From Streptomyces sp. NBC_01669 (lineage in GTDB: Bacteria > Actinomycetota > Actinomycetes > Streptomycetales > Streptomycetaceae), in contig NZ_JAPEQG010000001.1 of the NCBI RefSeq assembly GCF_026339735.1, positions 5,332,001 to 5,396,000 of the forward strand: a stretch of DNA of 64,000 nucleotides, given 5' to 3'. The stretch's first letter is position 1; each line of letters starts with the position of its first letter. Both the position numbers and the translations under genes were made by a program. Below, piece after piece: positions 8,741 to 16,000 of the stretch. The notes below the pieces were generated by a model, which did not search any database, was not told the origin of the DNA, and saw nothing but the letters and a program-made list of their open reading frames with translations.

Positions 8741-8926
8741 CGCCCGTGCCCGGCTCCTGAGACAGGCTCCGGGCCGTCCGTCCGCCATGCCCTCACCACC
8801 CGACTTACCTCACGTCCACTCCCATCACCCTCATCTCTCCCACTTTCACCGCTGACCGGGTGCACGTCTTCACGGTCACGGATCACGACTCCTCGCGTCC
8901 ATGTGCGTTCTTAGGTGGCTAGCCCC

Positions 8927-10450
8927 ATGTCAAAAACAGCTGATATCCGACTTCCCGACCCCAGTCGCTGGAAAGCGCTGGCCTTCATCGCGCTCGCGCA
9001 ACTGATGGTCGTGCTCGATGCCACGATCGTGAACATCGCGCTGCCGCACGCCCAGACGGCGCTCAGCATCACCGACGCCAACAAGCAGTGGGTCATCACG
9101 GCCTACGCCCTCGCCTTCGGCGGACTGCTGCTCTTCGGAGGCCGGATCGCCGACCTCTGGGGCCGTAAGCGCACCTTTGTCGTCGGTCTGATCGGCTTCG
9201 CGCTGGCCTCCGCACTCGGTGGCGCGGCGCAGAACCAGGGCATGCTGTTCGGCTCGCGTGCGCTCCAGGGTGTCTTCGGCGCCCTGCTCGCCCCGGCCGC
9301 ACTCTCGCTGCTCGCCGTGATGTTCACCGACGCCAAGGAGCGCGCCAAGGCGTTCGGCATCTACGGTGCGATCGCCGGTGGCGGCGGCGCCGTCGGCCTG
9401 ATCCTCGGCGGCTTCCTCACCCAGGCGCTGAACTGGCGCTGGACGTTCTTCGTCAACATCCCGTTCGCCGTCATCGCCGCCGCGGGCGCGTACTTCGTGA
9501 TCCGTGAGCCGGCCGGCAGCCGTAACCGCTCCTCGCTCGACATCCCGGGTGTGGTCCTCTCCGCGCTGGGTCTGGTCTCGCTGGTGTACGGATTCACCCG
9601 TGCCGAGTCCTCCGGCTGGTCGGACCCGCTGACCATCGGCATGTTCGTCGCCTCCGGCGTGCTGCTCCTGTCGTTCGTCCTGACCGAGGCCAAGGTCGCG
9701 TCGCCGCTGCTGCCGCTCCGCGTGGTGATGGACCGTAACCGCGGTGGCGTCTACCTCTCGCTGGGTCTGGCCATCATCGCGATGTTCGGGCTGTTCCTCT
9801 TCCTGACGTACTACCTGCAGGTCGTGAAGGGCTACTCGCCGATCAGGACGGGCTTCGCCTTCCTCCCGATGATCGCGGGCATGATCACCGGTTCGACGCA
9901 GATCGGCGCACGGCTGATGACGCGGGTCCCGGCCCGCAAGCTGATGGGTCCGGGCTTCCTGACCGCCGCCGTGGGCATGCTGCTGCTGACGCAGCTGGAG
10001 ATCGACTCCTCGTACGCGGCGCTCATCCTCCCGGCGCAGCTCCTGCTGGGTCTGGGCATGGGTACGGCGTTCATGCCGGCCATGTCGCTGGCCACGCTCG
10101 GGGTCGAGCCGCGGGACTCGGGTGTCGCGTCCGCGATGGTCAACACGTCGCAGCAGGTCGGCGGTGCGATCGGTACCGCGCTGCTGAACACCATCGCCGC
10201 CTCGGCCGCGACGGCATACGCCACCTCGCACGCCGCGCTCGGCGCGACCGACCCGCAGCTGCTGAAGCTGCAGTCGATGGTGCACGGCTTCACCGGCGCC
10301 ATCTGGTGGGCGGTCGGGATCCTGGTGGTGGCCTCCGCGATCGCGGTGACGTTCATCAACGCCGGGCGTCCGTCGACCGCCCCGGCCGGCTCCGGTTCGG
10401 GCTCCGATGGCGTCGAGGACGAGTTCAGGGTGCCGGTCGTCGCGCACTGA
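8927..10450 (+). CDS. MFS drug/H+ antiporter, DHA2 (EmrB/QacA) family
   Basis: 507 residues with the 14-helix DHA2 layout. Motif A-like GGRIADLWGRKRTF follows helix 2, motif C-like GAIAGGGGAVGLILGG is in helix 5, and DATIVNIALPHA is in helix 1. ATG 8927 is preferred over the GTG at 8915 because AGGTGG lies 8 bases upstream of it. Members export lipophilic drugs using the proton gradient across the plasma membrane. The TetR gene upstream is the likely regulator. A 21-bp hairpin ends the transcript. Confidence 0.9.
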   Translation: MSKTADIRLPDPSRWKALAFIALAQLMVVLDATIVNIALPHAQTALSITDANKQWVITAYALAFGGLLLFGGRIADLWGRKRTFVVGLIGFALASALGGAAQNQGMLFGSRALQGVFGALLAPAALSLLAVMFTDAKERAKAFGIYGAIAGGGGAVGLILGGFLTQALNWRWTFFVNIPFAVIAAAGAYFVIREPAGSRNRSSLDIPGVVLSALGLVSLVYGFTRAESSGWSDPLTIGMFVASGVLLLSFVLTEAKVASPLLPLRVVMDRNRGGVYLSLGLAIIAMFGLFLFLTYYLQVVKGYSPIRTGFAFLPMIAGMITGSTQIGARLMTRVPARKLMGPGFLTAAVGMLLLTQLEIDSSYAALILPAQLLLGLGMGTAFMPAMSLATLGVEPRDSGVASAMVNTSQQVGGAIGTALLNTIAASAATAYATSHAALGATDPQLLKLQSMVHGFTGAIWWAVGILVVASAIAVTFINAGRPSTAPAGSGSGSDGVEDEFRVPVVAH

Positions 10451-10481
10451 CGCGGGGCGCGCGAGGTGAAGTGATGTGAAC

Positions 10482-10526
10482 ACGGGTCTGCCCCGGTTCC
10501 GCTCGGCGGAACCGGGGCAGACCCGT
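10482..10526. terminator. 21-bp perfect hairpin between convergent genes
   Basis: Arms 10482-10502 and 10506-10526 are exact reverse complements around a 3-base loop. It lies between the ends of the DHA2 pump and the MarR gene and could stop both transcripts. No U-run follows, as is usual in Streptomyces. Confidence 0.85.
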
Positions 10527-10545
10527 ATCGGTGCGCGAGGGCGGC

Positions 10546-11049
10546 TCAGCGGAGCCAGGGCAGGTCGGCGTCCGTACCCTCCGGCTCCAGGCCGGTGGCG
10601 ATGACCTGCATGATCTCGCCGAACGAGCGCACCTGCTCCGGTGTGAGCCGGTCGAACATCGCCTGGCGTACGGCGCGGACATGACCCGGCGCGGAGCGGC
10701 GGAGCATCTCGTACCCCTCGTCGGTGAGGACCGCGTTCTGGCCGCGCTTGTCGGACGGGCAGTCCTCGCGGCGCACCCAGCCGTTCCGCTCCAGCCGGGC
10801 GACGGCGTGCGAGAGGCGGGAGCGGGTGATCTTGGCGTCCTTGGCCAGCTCGGTCATCCGCATCTGGCGGCGGGGCGCCTGGGAGAGCTGGACGAGCAGT
10901 GCGTAATAGATGTGCGGCATGCCGGCATCGCGTTGCAGCTGGCGGTCGAGGTGGTCCTCCAGGAGCGTGGTTGCGTGGAGGTAGGCGCGCCAAACGCTCT
11001 GCTCTTCGTCGGAGAGCCAGCGGGTCCCGCCGGTGGATGCCGTGGTCAT
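10546..11049 (-). CDS. MarR-family transcriptional regulator
   Basis: 167 residues from ATG 11049, with GTGGAG just upstream; a GTG at 11058 would add three residues. The winged helix spans about residues 55-110: RMTELAKDAKITRSRLSHAVARLERNGWV, then the wing CPSDKRGQNAVLTDEG. This subgroup usually represses a divergently transcribed oxidoreductase or efflux gene. Here it faces an extradiol dioxygenase across 139 bases that carry TTGAA/TTCAA half-sites. DNA-binding dimer, cytoplasmic. Confidence 0.9.
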   Translation of the reverse strand: MTTASTGGTRWLSDEEQSVWRAYLHATTLLEDHLDRQLQRDAGMPHIYYALLVQLSQAPRRQMRMTELAKDAKITRSRLSHAVARLERNGWVRREDCPSDKRGQNAVLTDEGYEMLRRSAPGHVRAVRQAMFDRLTPEQVRSFGEIMQVIATGLEPEGTDADLPWLR

Positions 11050-11117
11050 GTGCTCCACTGTACGACCTTTTCTTGAAAGTTGAACTAGATAGAGCTAAGG
11101 TCTCTTGGGATGGGAAC

Positions 11118-11129
11118 TTGAAGCTTCAA
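11118..11129. promoter_or_regulatory. Candidate MarR operator (TTGAAGCTTCAA)
   Basis: A perfect 12-base palindrome 60 bases upstream of the dioxygenase start. A related half-site pair, CTTGAAAGTTGAAC, lies at about 11072-11085 near the MarR promoter. Paired TTGAA motifs in a divergent MarR control region suggest binding at both promoters. Confidence 0.5.
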
Positions 11130-11188
11130 TGAGCTGGATCCCACCACCGCAGAAGACTTAGCTTGAGTAGTAGTGGATGGGGAGTGTC

Positions 11189-11971
11189 ATGACTGTCACC
11201 GCGGAGCGCATGCCCGCCCTCTATCTCTCCCACGGTGCGCCGCCGCTGGCCGACGATCCGGTCTGGCCCGGCCAGCTGGCCGCCTGGTCCGCCGAGCTGC
11301 CGCGCCCCACCGCGATCCTCATGGTCTCCGCCCACTGGGAGGAGGCTCCGCTTGCCCTCGGTGCGACCGAGACCGTTCCGCTCGTCTACGACTTCTGGGG
11401 CTTCCCGGAGCACTACTATCGCGTGCAGTACGCGGCCCCGGGTGCCCCGCAGCTGGCGGAGAGCGTACGCAAGCTGCTGCGCGGCGCCGGTACGCCGGTC
11501 CAGGACATCCCGGACCGCGGGCTCGACCACGGGGCGTACGTTCCGCTGGTGGAGATGTTCCCGGGCGCCGACATCCCGGTACTCCAGATCTCCATGCCGA
11601 CGCTGGACCCGCAGAAGCTGATGGACATCGGCCGCAAGCTCGCGCCCCTGCGCGACGAGGGCGTCCTGATCGTCGGCAGCGGCTTCTTCACCCACAACCT
11701 CGCAGCCCTGCGGCACACGGGCGGCGGCAACCCCGGCTGGTCGGTGGAGTTCGACGACTGGGGGCACCGGGCGCTGCAGGCGCAGGACATCGACGCGCTG
11801 CTGGACTTCGAGCACAAGTCCCCGGCCGGGCGGCTGGCCCACCCCCGCACCGAGCACTTCGCGCCGCTCTTCGTGACACTGGGTGCCTCGGAGGGCGAGC
11901 TGGATCAAGGGCGCAGCATCATCGACGGGTTCTGGATGGGGCTCGCGAAGCGGTCGGTGCAGTTCGGCTGA
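11189..11971 (+). CDS. Class III extradiol dioxygenase (DODA/LigB type)
   Basis: 260 residues. The family opens aromatic diols with non-haem Fe(II) or Zn. Expected metal-binding pieces are visible: YLSHGAPP near residue 12, SAHWEE near 51, RGLDHGAYVPL near 112, and SGFFTHNL near 165. ATG 11189 follows GGATGGGGAG. The gene faces a MarR repressor, an arrangement typical of YgiD-like catechol/DOPA dioxygenases induced by aromatic compounds. The substrate is not evident. Confidence 0.88.
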   Translation: MTVTAERMPALYLSHGAPPLADDPVWPGQLAAWSAELPRPTAILMVSAHWEEAPLALGATETVPLVYDFWGFPEHYYRVQYAAPGAPQLAESVRKLLRGAGTPVQDIPDRGLDHGAYVPLVEMFPGADIPVLQISMPTLDPQKLMDIGRKLAPLRDEGVLIVGSGFFTHNLAALRHTGGGNPGWSVEFDDWGHRALQAQDIDALLDFEHKSPAGRLAHPRTEHFAPLFVTLGASEGELDQGRSIIDGFWMGLAKRSVQFG

Positions 11972-11975
11972 GTGG

Positions 11976-13055
11976 TCAGAGGGCCGGGGGGTTCAGTTCG
12001 ATCGAGCGGAGCGCGGCGGCCAGGGCCGCCGTGTCGCCGACGTCCAGTGCGGTGTCGGTGAACTTGATGGTGTGGTCGTCACCGTGCGCCGCCGCCCGCG
12101 CGAAAATCTCGTCGGCGGAGGATGCCGACGGCGATGCGGTGCACGGGACGGGGTCGGCCGGGCTGTACGCGGCGGTGACCGCGGCGCTCGCGGCCCAGGC
12201 GGCGGCCAGGCTCTGCGGCCACAGTTCACGGGGGAGGGCGGGCAGGGTACGCAGCACGGCGTTGGGTGCGGTCGCGGCGTGCACCAGCATGATCGGTTCG
12301 CCATGGCCATGGGTGGCGTAGCGGTGGGTCGCGGCCCTGACCAGTTCCGCCAGCCGCGTGCGTGCCACGTCCGGGTCGTCCGCGAACTGCTGCGGCCACA
12401 GCGGGAACGCGGTGAGCTGCGCCAGCCGGTCGCGGATGCCGCCGCTCTGGTCGGCCACCGGCGGTACGGCGTCCAGCGCGGCCGCGGCACTCGGCGCGGG
12501 CGCGAGCGAGGCCGGTGGGTTCAGCGCGGGCGGCGGCTGGTGGCGGGCGGCCCAGTAGCCGAGGCCGTGCGCGAGCTCGGTGACCCGGGGCGCGTTCGCT
12601 CCACCGGCGAGCAGGGTGCGCACGGCGTGGCCGACCCGGATCACGGGGTGGGTGGCGCCTGCGGCGATGCCCGGCAGCAGCCGCGGCCACCATTCGGTGA
12701 GGACGTCCTGCCAGGGGCGCCCGGCCGTCTCCTGCGCGAAGTACATCGTCCAGTCGGCGATCCTCCGCGGGTCGCCCAGGGCCTCGTGCCAGTTCTCCGC
12801 GGTGATCCGGGTCGCGGGGGCCGGCATGTCCTCCAGCTTGTGGCTGTAGTGGTCGAGCCAACGGTGGACGGCCGGCGCCTGGCCGTGCCGTACGAGCGCC
12901 TCGACGGCCATCGGGCCGTGGTTGCTCAGCCAGCCGTTGCGCTCGGGACCTGCGGCGTGGAGCCGGTCCAGCGCCTCGTCGAGCGTGCCGGTGGGGTCGA
13001 CCGGCGCCGTGTCCGGTGCGCTTGTGGAGTCTGTCCTGCCTGTCGTGTCGGTCAT
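11976..13055 (-). CDS. Questin oxidase-like protein (DUF4243)
   Basis: 359 residues, begins MTDTTGRTD at ATG 13055. Visible features fit the questin oxidase/AflY-like family: LDRLHAAGPERNGWLSNHGP near residues 30-50, RHGQAPAVHRWLDHY, and the C-terminal DEIFARAAAHGDDHTIKFTDT, where the conserved HGDDHxIK motif is placed. Fungal relatives take part in Baeyer-Villiger-like opening of anthraquinones; the role in Streptomyces is unknown. No ribosome site is seen, and TAGCGT ends 8 bases before the start, so the mRNA may be leaderless. It converges with the dioxygenase, with 4 bases between stops. Confidence 0.75.
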   Translation of the reverse strand: MTDTTGRTDSTSAPDTAPVDPTGTLDEALDRLHAAGPERNGWLSNHGPMAVEALVRHGQAPAVHRWLDHYSHKLEDMPAPATRITAENWHEALGDPRRIADWTMYFAQETAGRPWQDVLTEWWPRLLPGIAAGATHPVIRVGHAVRTLLAGGANAPRVTELAHGLGYWAARHQPPPALNPPASLAPAPSAAAALDAVPPVADQSGGIRDRLAQLTAFPLWPQQFADDPDVARTRLAELVRAATHRYATHGHGEPIMLVHAATAPNAVLRTLPALPRELWPQSLAAAWAASAAVTAAYSPADPVPCTASPSASSADEIFARAAAHGDDHTIKFTDTALDVGDTAALAAALRSIELNPPAL

Positions 13056-13119
13056 GCCGGAACACGCTAGGCGCGGGGCCCGCCGCTCGTAACGGGCTGT
13101 GGACCTACGCCGCGACCCC

Positions 13120-13173
13120 ACCGGGTCCTAGGCCTCCGGTCCCAGCACCGGGTCCTAGGCCTCCGGTCCCAGC
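13120..13173. repeat. Two tandem copies of a 27-bp unit at a gene end
   Basis: Copies 13120-13146 and 13147-13173 are identical. The second copy contains the stop codon and last codons (GPEA) of the GNAT gene; the first lies just past the stop and repeats the same end including its own TAG. This is a recent slippage or replication duplication that leaves the protein unchanged. Confidence 0.9.
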
Positions 13174-13694
13174 CGCTTCTCGTACCAGGCCACGTCCCAG
13201 TACGTGTCGAACTTCCGGCCCACCTCGGTGTACGTACCGACATGGTGGAAGCCGAACCGCTTGTGCAGTGCGACCGAGGCGTCGTTGGGCTGGGTGATGC
13301 CCGCGTACGCGCGGTTCAGGTCCTCGTCGGCGAGCGCCTCGAAGAGTGCCGTGTAGAGGAGTGTGCCGATCCCGCGTGCGGTGGCCCACGGCGCGCAGTA
13401 CACGCTCACCTCGACCGACGTGGCGTATGCCGCCTTGGGGCGGAAGGCGCTGCTCGTGGCGTAGCCCAGGAGTGATGCGGGACCGGCAATGCGGACATCC
13501 TGAGCAACCAGAAGGCGGTGCGGGCCGTCTTCAGGGTGGGAGCGCAGCCACGGCAGCCGCTGTTCGGGTGTGAAGGGGGCGGTATCGAATGTGAGCGCGG
13601 TCTCACGTACGTAATGGTTGTAGATGTCCGTGAGAGCCGCCAGATCGCCCTCGATGCCGGGTCTGACCTGCACTTCTGTACGGAATCCCGGCAT
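13155..13694 (-). CDS. GNAT acetyltransferase, phosphinothricin/L-amino acid N-acetyltransferase type
   Basis: 179 residues from ATG 13694 with GGGGAG 6 bases upstream. The hallmark IYNHYVRETALTFDTAPFTP near residue 20 is typical of the Pat/Bar/MnaT group, which acetylate phosphinothricin or methionine sulfone/sulfoximine. The acetyl-CoA loop is degenerate (ATARGIGTLL near 115), followed by AYAGITQPNDASVALHKRFGF near 135-160. Divergent from hrdD across 148 bases. Detoxification or amino-acid acetylation is inferred from family; the substrate is unproven. Confidence 0.85.
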   Translation of the reverse strand: MPGFRTEVQVRPGIEGDLAALTDIYNHYVRETALTFDTAPFTPEQRLPWLRSHPEDGPHRLLVAQDVRIAGPASLLGYATSSAFRPKAAYATSVEVSVYCAPWATARGIGTLLYTALFEALADEDLNRAYAGITQPNDASVALHKRFGFHHVGTYTEVGRKFDTYWDVAWYEKRLGPEA

Positions 13695-13754
13695 GTGCAC
13701 TCCCCTCGCGACCGGACAGGGTACTGCATGATCGCGAAAATGAGTGCGCACCGT

Positions 13755-13781
13755 GGGAATTCTGTCCGGATTCCAGTCGTT
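13755..13781 (+). promoter_or_regulatory. SigR-type promoter of hrdD (GGGAAT-N18-GTT)
   Basis: GGGAAT at 13755-13760 and GTT at 13779-13781 are separated by exactly 18 bases, the spacing and sequence of promoters used by SigR, the thiol-oxidative-stress sigma factor. S. coelicolor hrdD is known to have a SigR-dependent promoter, so both motif and gene context agree. Transcription would start near 13788, about 55 bases before the ATG. Confidence 0.8.
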
Positions 13782-13842
13782 GTTTCCATCGGATGCAGGG
13801 CACCCGAGAGGGTGTCGCGACCTACTCAGCAAGGGAGCACGC

Positions 13843-14841
13843 ATGGCAACCCGTGCCGTCGCCCGTCGTTCGTCCGCCAGTGGCGGGACCAACCGGGCAA
13901 GCAGTGTTCGCGCCGTGGGCGGAGAGATCGCCGATCGCGACCTGGTCGGCATGTACCTGGACGAGATCGCGCGCACGCCGCTGCTCGATGCCGCCAAGGA
14001 AGTCGAACTGTCGCAGACCGTCGAGGCGGGCGTCTATGCGCGGCAGATCCTCGACGGTGCGGTGGAGAGCGAAGCCGGTGGAGCGACGCGTGAGGAGCTG
14101 GAGGCGCTGGTCGCCGAGGGCGAGCGCGCCAAGGACATCTTCATCCGATCCAACCTCCGACTCGTGGTTGCTGTCGCCCGCCGCTACCCACGGGCAGGTC
14201 TTCCCCTGCTGGACCTGATTCAGGAGGGAAACGCAGGCCTGGTGCGTGCGGTCGAGAAGTTCGACTACGCCAAGGGCTTCAAGTTCTCCACGTATGCGAC
14301 GTGGTGGATCCGTCAGGCCATCACCCGCTCCATAGCCGACCAGTCCCGTACGATCCGGCTCCCCGTCCACCTGGTGGAGGAGCTCGGCCGGATCCGCCGT
14401 GTGCAGCGCGAGTTCAATCGTGAGCACGGGCGCGACCCGGAGCACGAGGAGATCGCCGCAGAGCTGGACTCCACGCCGACGCGCGTCGGTGACGTCCTCG
14501 ACTGGGCCCGCGACCCGGTCAGCCTCAACATGTCCGTGGACGACGAGGGCGAGACCCAGTTCGGCGATCTGCTGGAGGACACCTCCGCGGTGTCGCCCGA
14601 GCAGTCCGTCATGACGCTGCTGCGCAGCGAGGAGCTGGAGGACCTGATCGGCAAGCTCGACCACCGCACCGCGTCGATCATCCGCATGCGGTACGGCATC
14701 GAGGACGGCCGTGAGCGGACCCTCACCGAGGTGGGCAAGCAGCATGGGCTGACCCGGGAGCGGATCCGTCAGATCGAGAAGCACGCGCTGCTCGAACTGA
14801 AGCGAATGGCTCACGACACGGGTTTTGACGCTGCGGCGTGA
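13843..14841 (+). CDS. hrdD: RNA polymerase sigma factor HrdD (group 2 sigma-70)
   Basis: 332 residues, the length of HrdD; HrdB is longer. Region 1.2 reads DLVGMYLDEIARTPLL at about 31-46. Region 2 contains NLRLVVAVARRYPRAGLPLLDLIQEGN and the -10-reading FSTYATWWIRQAITR at about 100-165. Region 3 has GRIRRVQREFNREHGRDP. Region 4 ends with LTEVGKQHGLTRERIRQIEKHALLELKR. It gives core polymerase promoter specificity overlapping that of HrdB and is not essential in model species. ATG 13843 follows AAGGGAG. A SigR-type promoter lies 62 bases upstream of the start, linking expression to disulfide stress. A strong hairpin follows the stop. Confidence 0.92.
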   Translation: MATRAVARRSSASGGTNRASSVRAVGGEIADRDLVGMYLDEIARTPLLDAAKEVELSQTVEAGVYARQILDGAVESEAGGATREELEALVAEGERAKDIFIRSNLRLVVAVARRYPRAGLPLLDLIQEGNAGLVRAVEKFDYAKGFKFSTYATWWIRQAITRSIADQSRTIRLPVHLVEELGRIRRVQREFNREHGRDPEHEEIAAELDSTPTRVGDVLDWARDPVSLNMSVDDEGETQFGDLLEDTSAVSPEQSVMTLLRSEELEDLIGKLDHRTASIIRMRYGIEDGRERTLTEVGKQHGLTRERIRQIEKHALLELKRMAHDTGFDAAA

Positions 14842-14894
14842 CCCCGCGTCCAGTAGCCTCCGATATGGGTCGCTTCGTACGGACCCCCTGAGCT

Positions 14895-14930
14895 GAGTCC
14901 CGGCGCCCACCCCCCCTGGCGCCGGGGCTC
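14895..14930. terminator. hrdD terminator hairpin
   Basis: GAGTCCCGGCGCC (14895-14907) pairs with GGCGCCGGGGCTC (14918-14930) apart from one mismatch, followed by ATTCTTTT on the plus strand. It overlaps the last codons of the convergent WYL regulator gene. Confidence 0.8.
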
Positions 14931-15939
14931 ATTCTTTTGCGCCGGGCTGTGCAGGCCGCTCCGCCGGTGGTGAGTCCGGCGGCACGGCCGCGCGGGTCAG
15001 ACGGGCACCCAGCTCACTCAGGTGCGCCACCAGCTCCGGCGGCGCGTGAGCGGTGAACTCGCAGTCGACCAGCGCCAGCCGGAGCACCACCCACTCCAGC
15101 GAGTCCGCCATGACCACATGCAGCCGGCAGCTGTGTTCGCCGGTCGGCTCCAGTGGGCCGAACGCCGAAGGCAGCCGGGCGGTGACGAACTCCGCCGGGG
15201 CCGCGAAGCTCACCTCGACAGCCAGCTCCGGCTGCCGGCGCTGGATGGAGCTGGTGAGGAATTCCGCGGCGTCGCCCGTGGGCAGCTCGCGCGGGGTGAA
15301 GCGGGCCCCCGTGGCGAACGGCTCGCTCACCCGGTCGACGCGGAACGTGCGCCACGCCTCGCGCCCCAGGTCGTACGCCACGAGGTACCACCGCCACCCC
15401 GTGCTCACCAGCCGGTACGGCTCGACCAGCCGCTTCGTCTCGGCGCCGTCCCCCGCCCGGTAGGTGAACCGCAGCCGCTCCTGCCCGGTGACCGCCGCCG
15501 CCATCACCGTCAGTGTCTGCGGGTCGATGGTCGCACCGTCGCCACGGGCCAGCGGCACCGTCGCGTTCTGCAGGACCGAGACCCGGTGCCGCAGCCGTGA
15601 CGGCAGCACCTGTTCCAGCTTCGCCAGCGCCCGCACGGACGCCTCGTCGACCCCCTCGATGGCATGCCCGGCGCCCGCCCGCAGCCCCACGGCGATGGCC
15701 ACCGCCTCCTCGTCGTCGAGGAGCAGCGGCGGCATGGCGGCGCCCGCGACCAGGCGGTAGCCGCCCACCGAGCCGCGCGACGCCTCGACGGGGTAGCCGA
15801 GGTCGCGGAGCCGGTCGATGTCGCGGCGGATGGTTCGCGGGCTGACCCGGAGCCGCTCGGCGAGCTCGCTGCCCGGCCACTCGCGCGGCGTCTGCAGGAG
15901 CGACAGCAGATTCAGCAGTCGTGCCGGGGTATCGGTCAT
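14929..15939 (-). CDS. WYL-domain transcriptional regulator (DeoR/YafY type)
   Basis: 336 residues. An N-terminal HTH (LAERLRVSPRTIRRDIDRLRDLGYPVEA, residues 25-55) precedes the beta-strand GGYRL. The WYL domain (about 140-235) has LVEPYRLVSTGWRWYLVAYD, where WYL is WYL in sequence, and WRTFRVDRV. The C-terminal WCX extension follows. ATG 15939 is preferred; an in-frame ATG at 15960 lies inside the operator. It is divergent from a DHA2 pump with only 61 bases between start codons, and these hold a 29-base inverted repeat. It likely controls the pump and itself. Confidence 0.9.
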   Translation of the reverse strand: MTDTPARLLNLLSLLQTPREWPGSELAERLRVSPRTIRRDIDRLRDLGYPVEASRGSVGGYRLVAGAAMPPLLLDDEEAVAIAVGLRAGAGHAIEGVDEASVRALAKLEQVLPSRLRHRVSVLQNATVPLARGDGATIDPQTLTVMAAAVTGQERLRFTYRAGDGAETKRLVEPYRLVSTGWRWYLVAYDLGREAWRTFRVDRVSEPFATGARFTPRELPTGDAAEFLTSSIQRRQPELAVEVSFAAPAEFVTARLPSAFGPLEPTGEHSCRLHVVMADSLEWVVLRLALVDCEFTAHAPPELVAHLSELGARLTRAAVPPDSPPAERPAQPGAKE

Positions 15940-15955
15940 GGATCCAGGATGCCCG

Positions 15956-15984
15956 CCCATTGGGTCATGGACTGACCTAATGGG
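15956..15984. promoter_or_regulatory. Inverted repeat between WYL regulator and DHA2 pump
   Basis: CCCATTGGGTCA and TGACCTAATGGG are reverse complements at 11 of 12 positions, separated by 5 bases. The repeat fills the short divergent promoter region and lies just upstream of a TAACTT -10-like element (15989-15994) for the pump. Confidence 0.65.
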
Positions 15985-16000
15985 TCTCTAACTTCATCGC

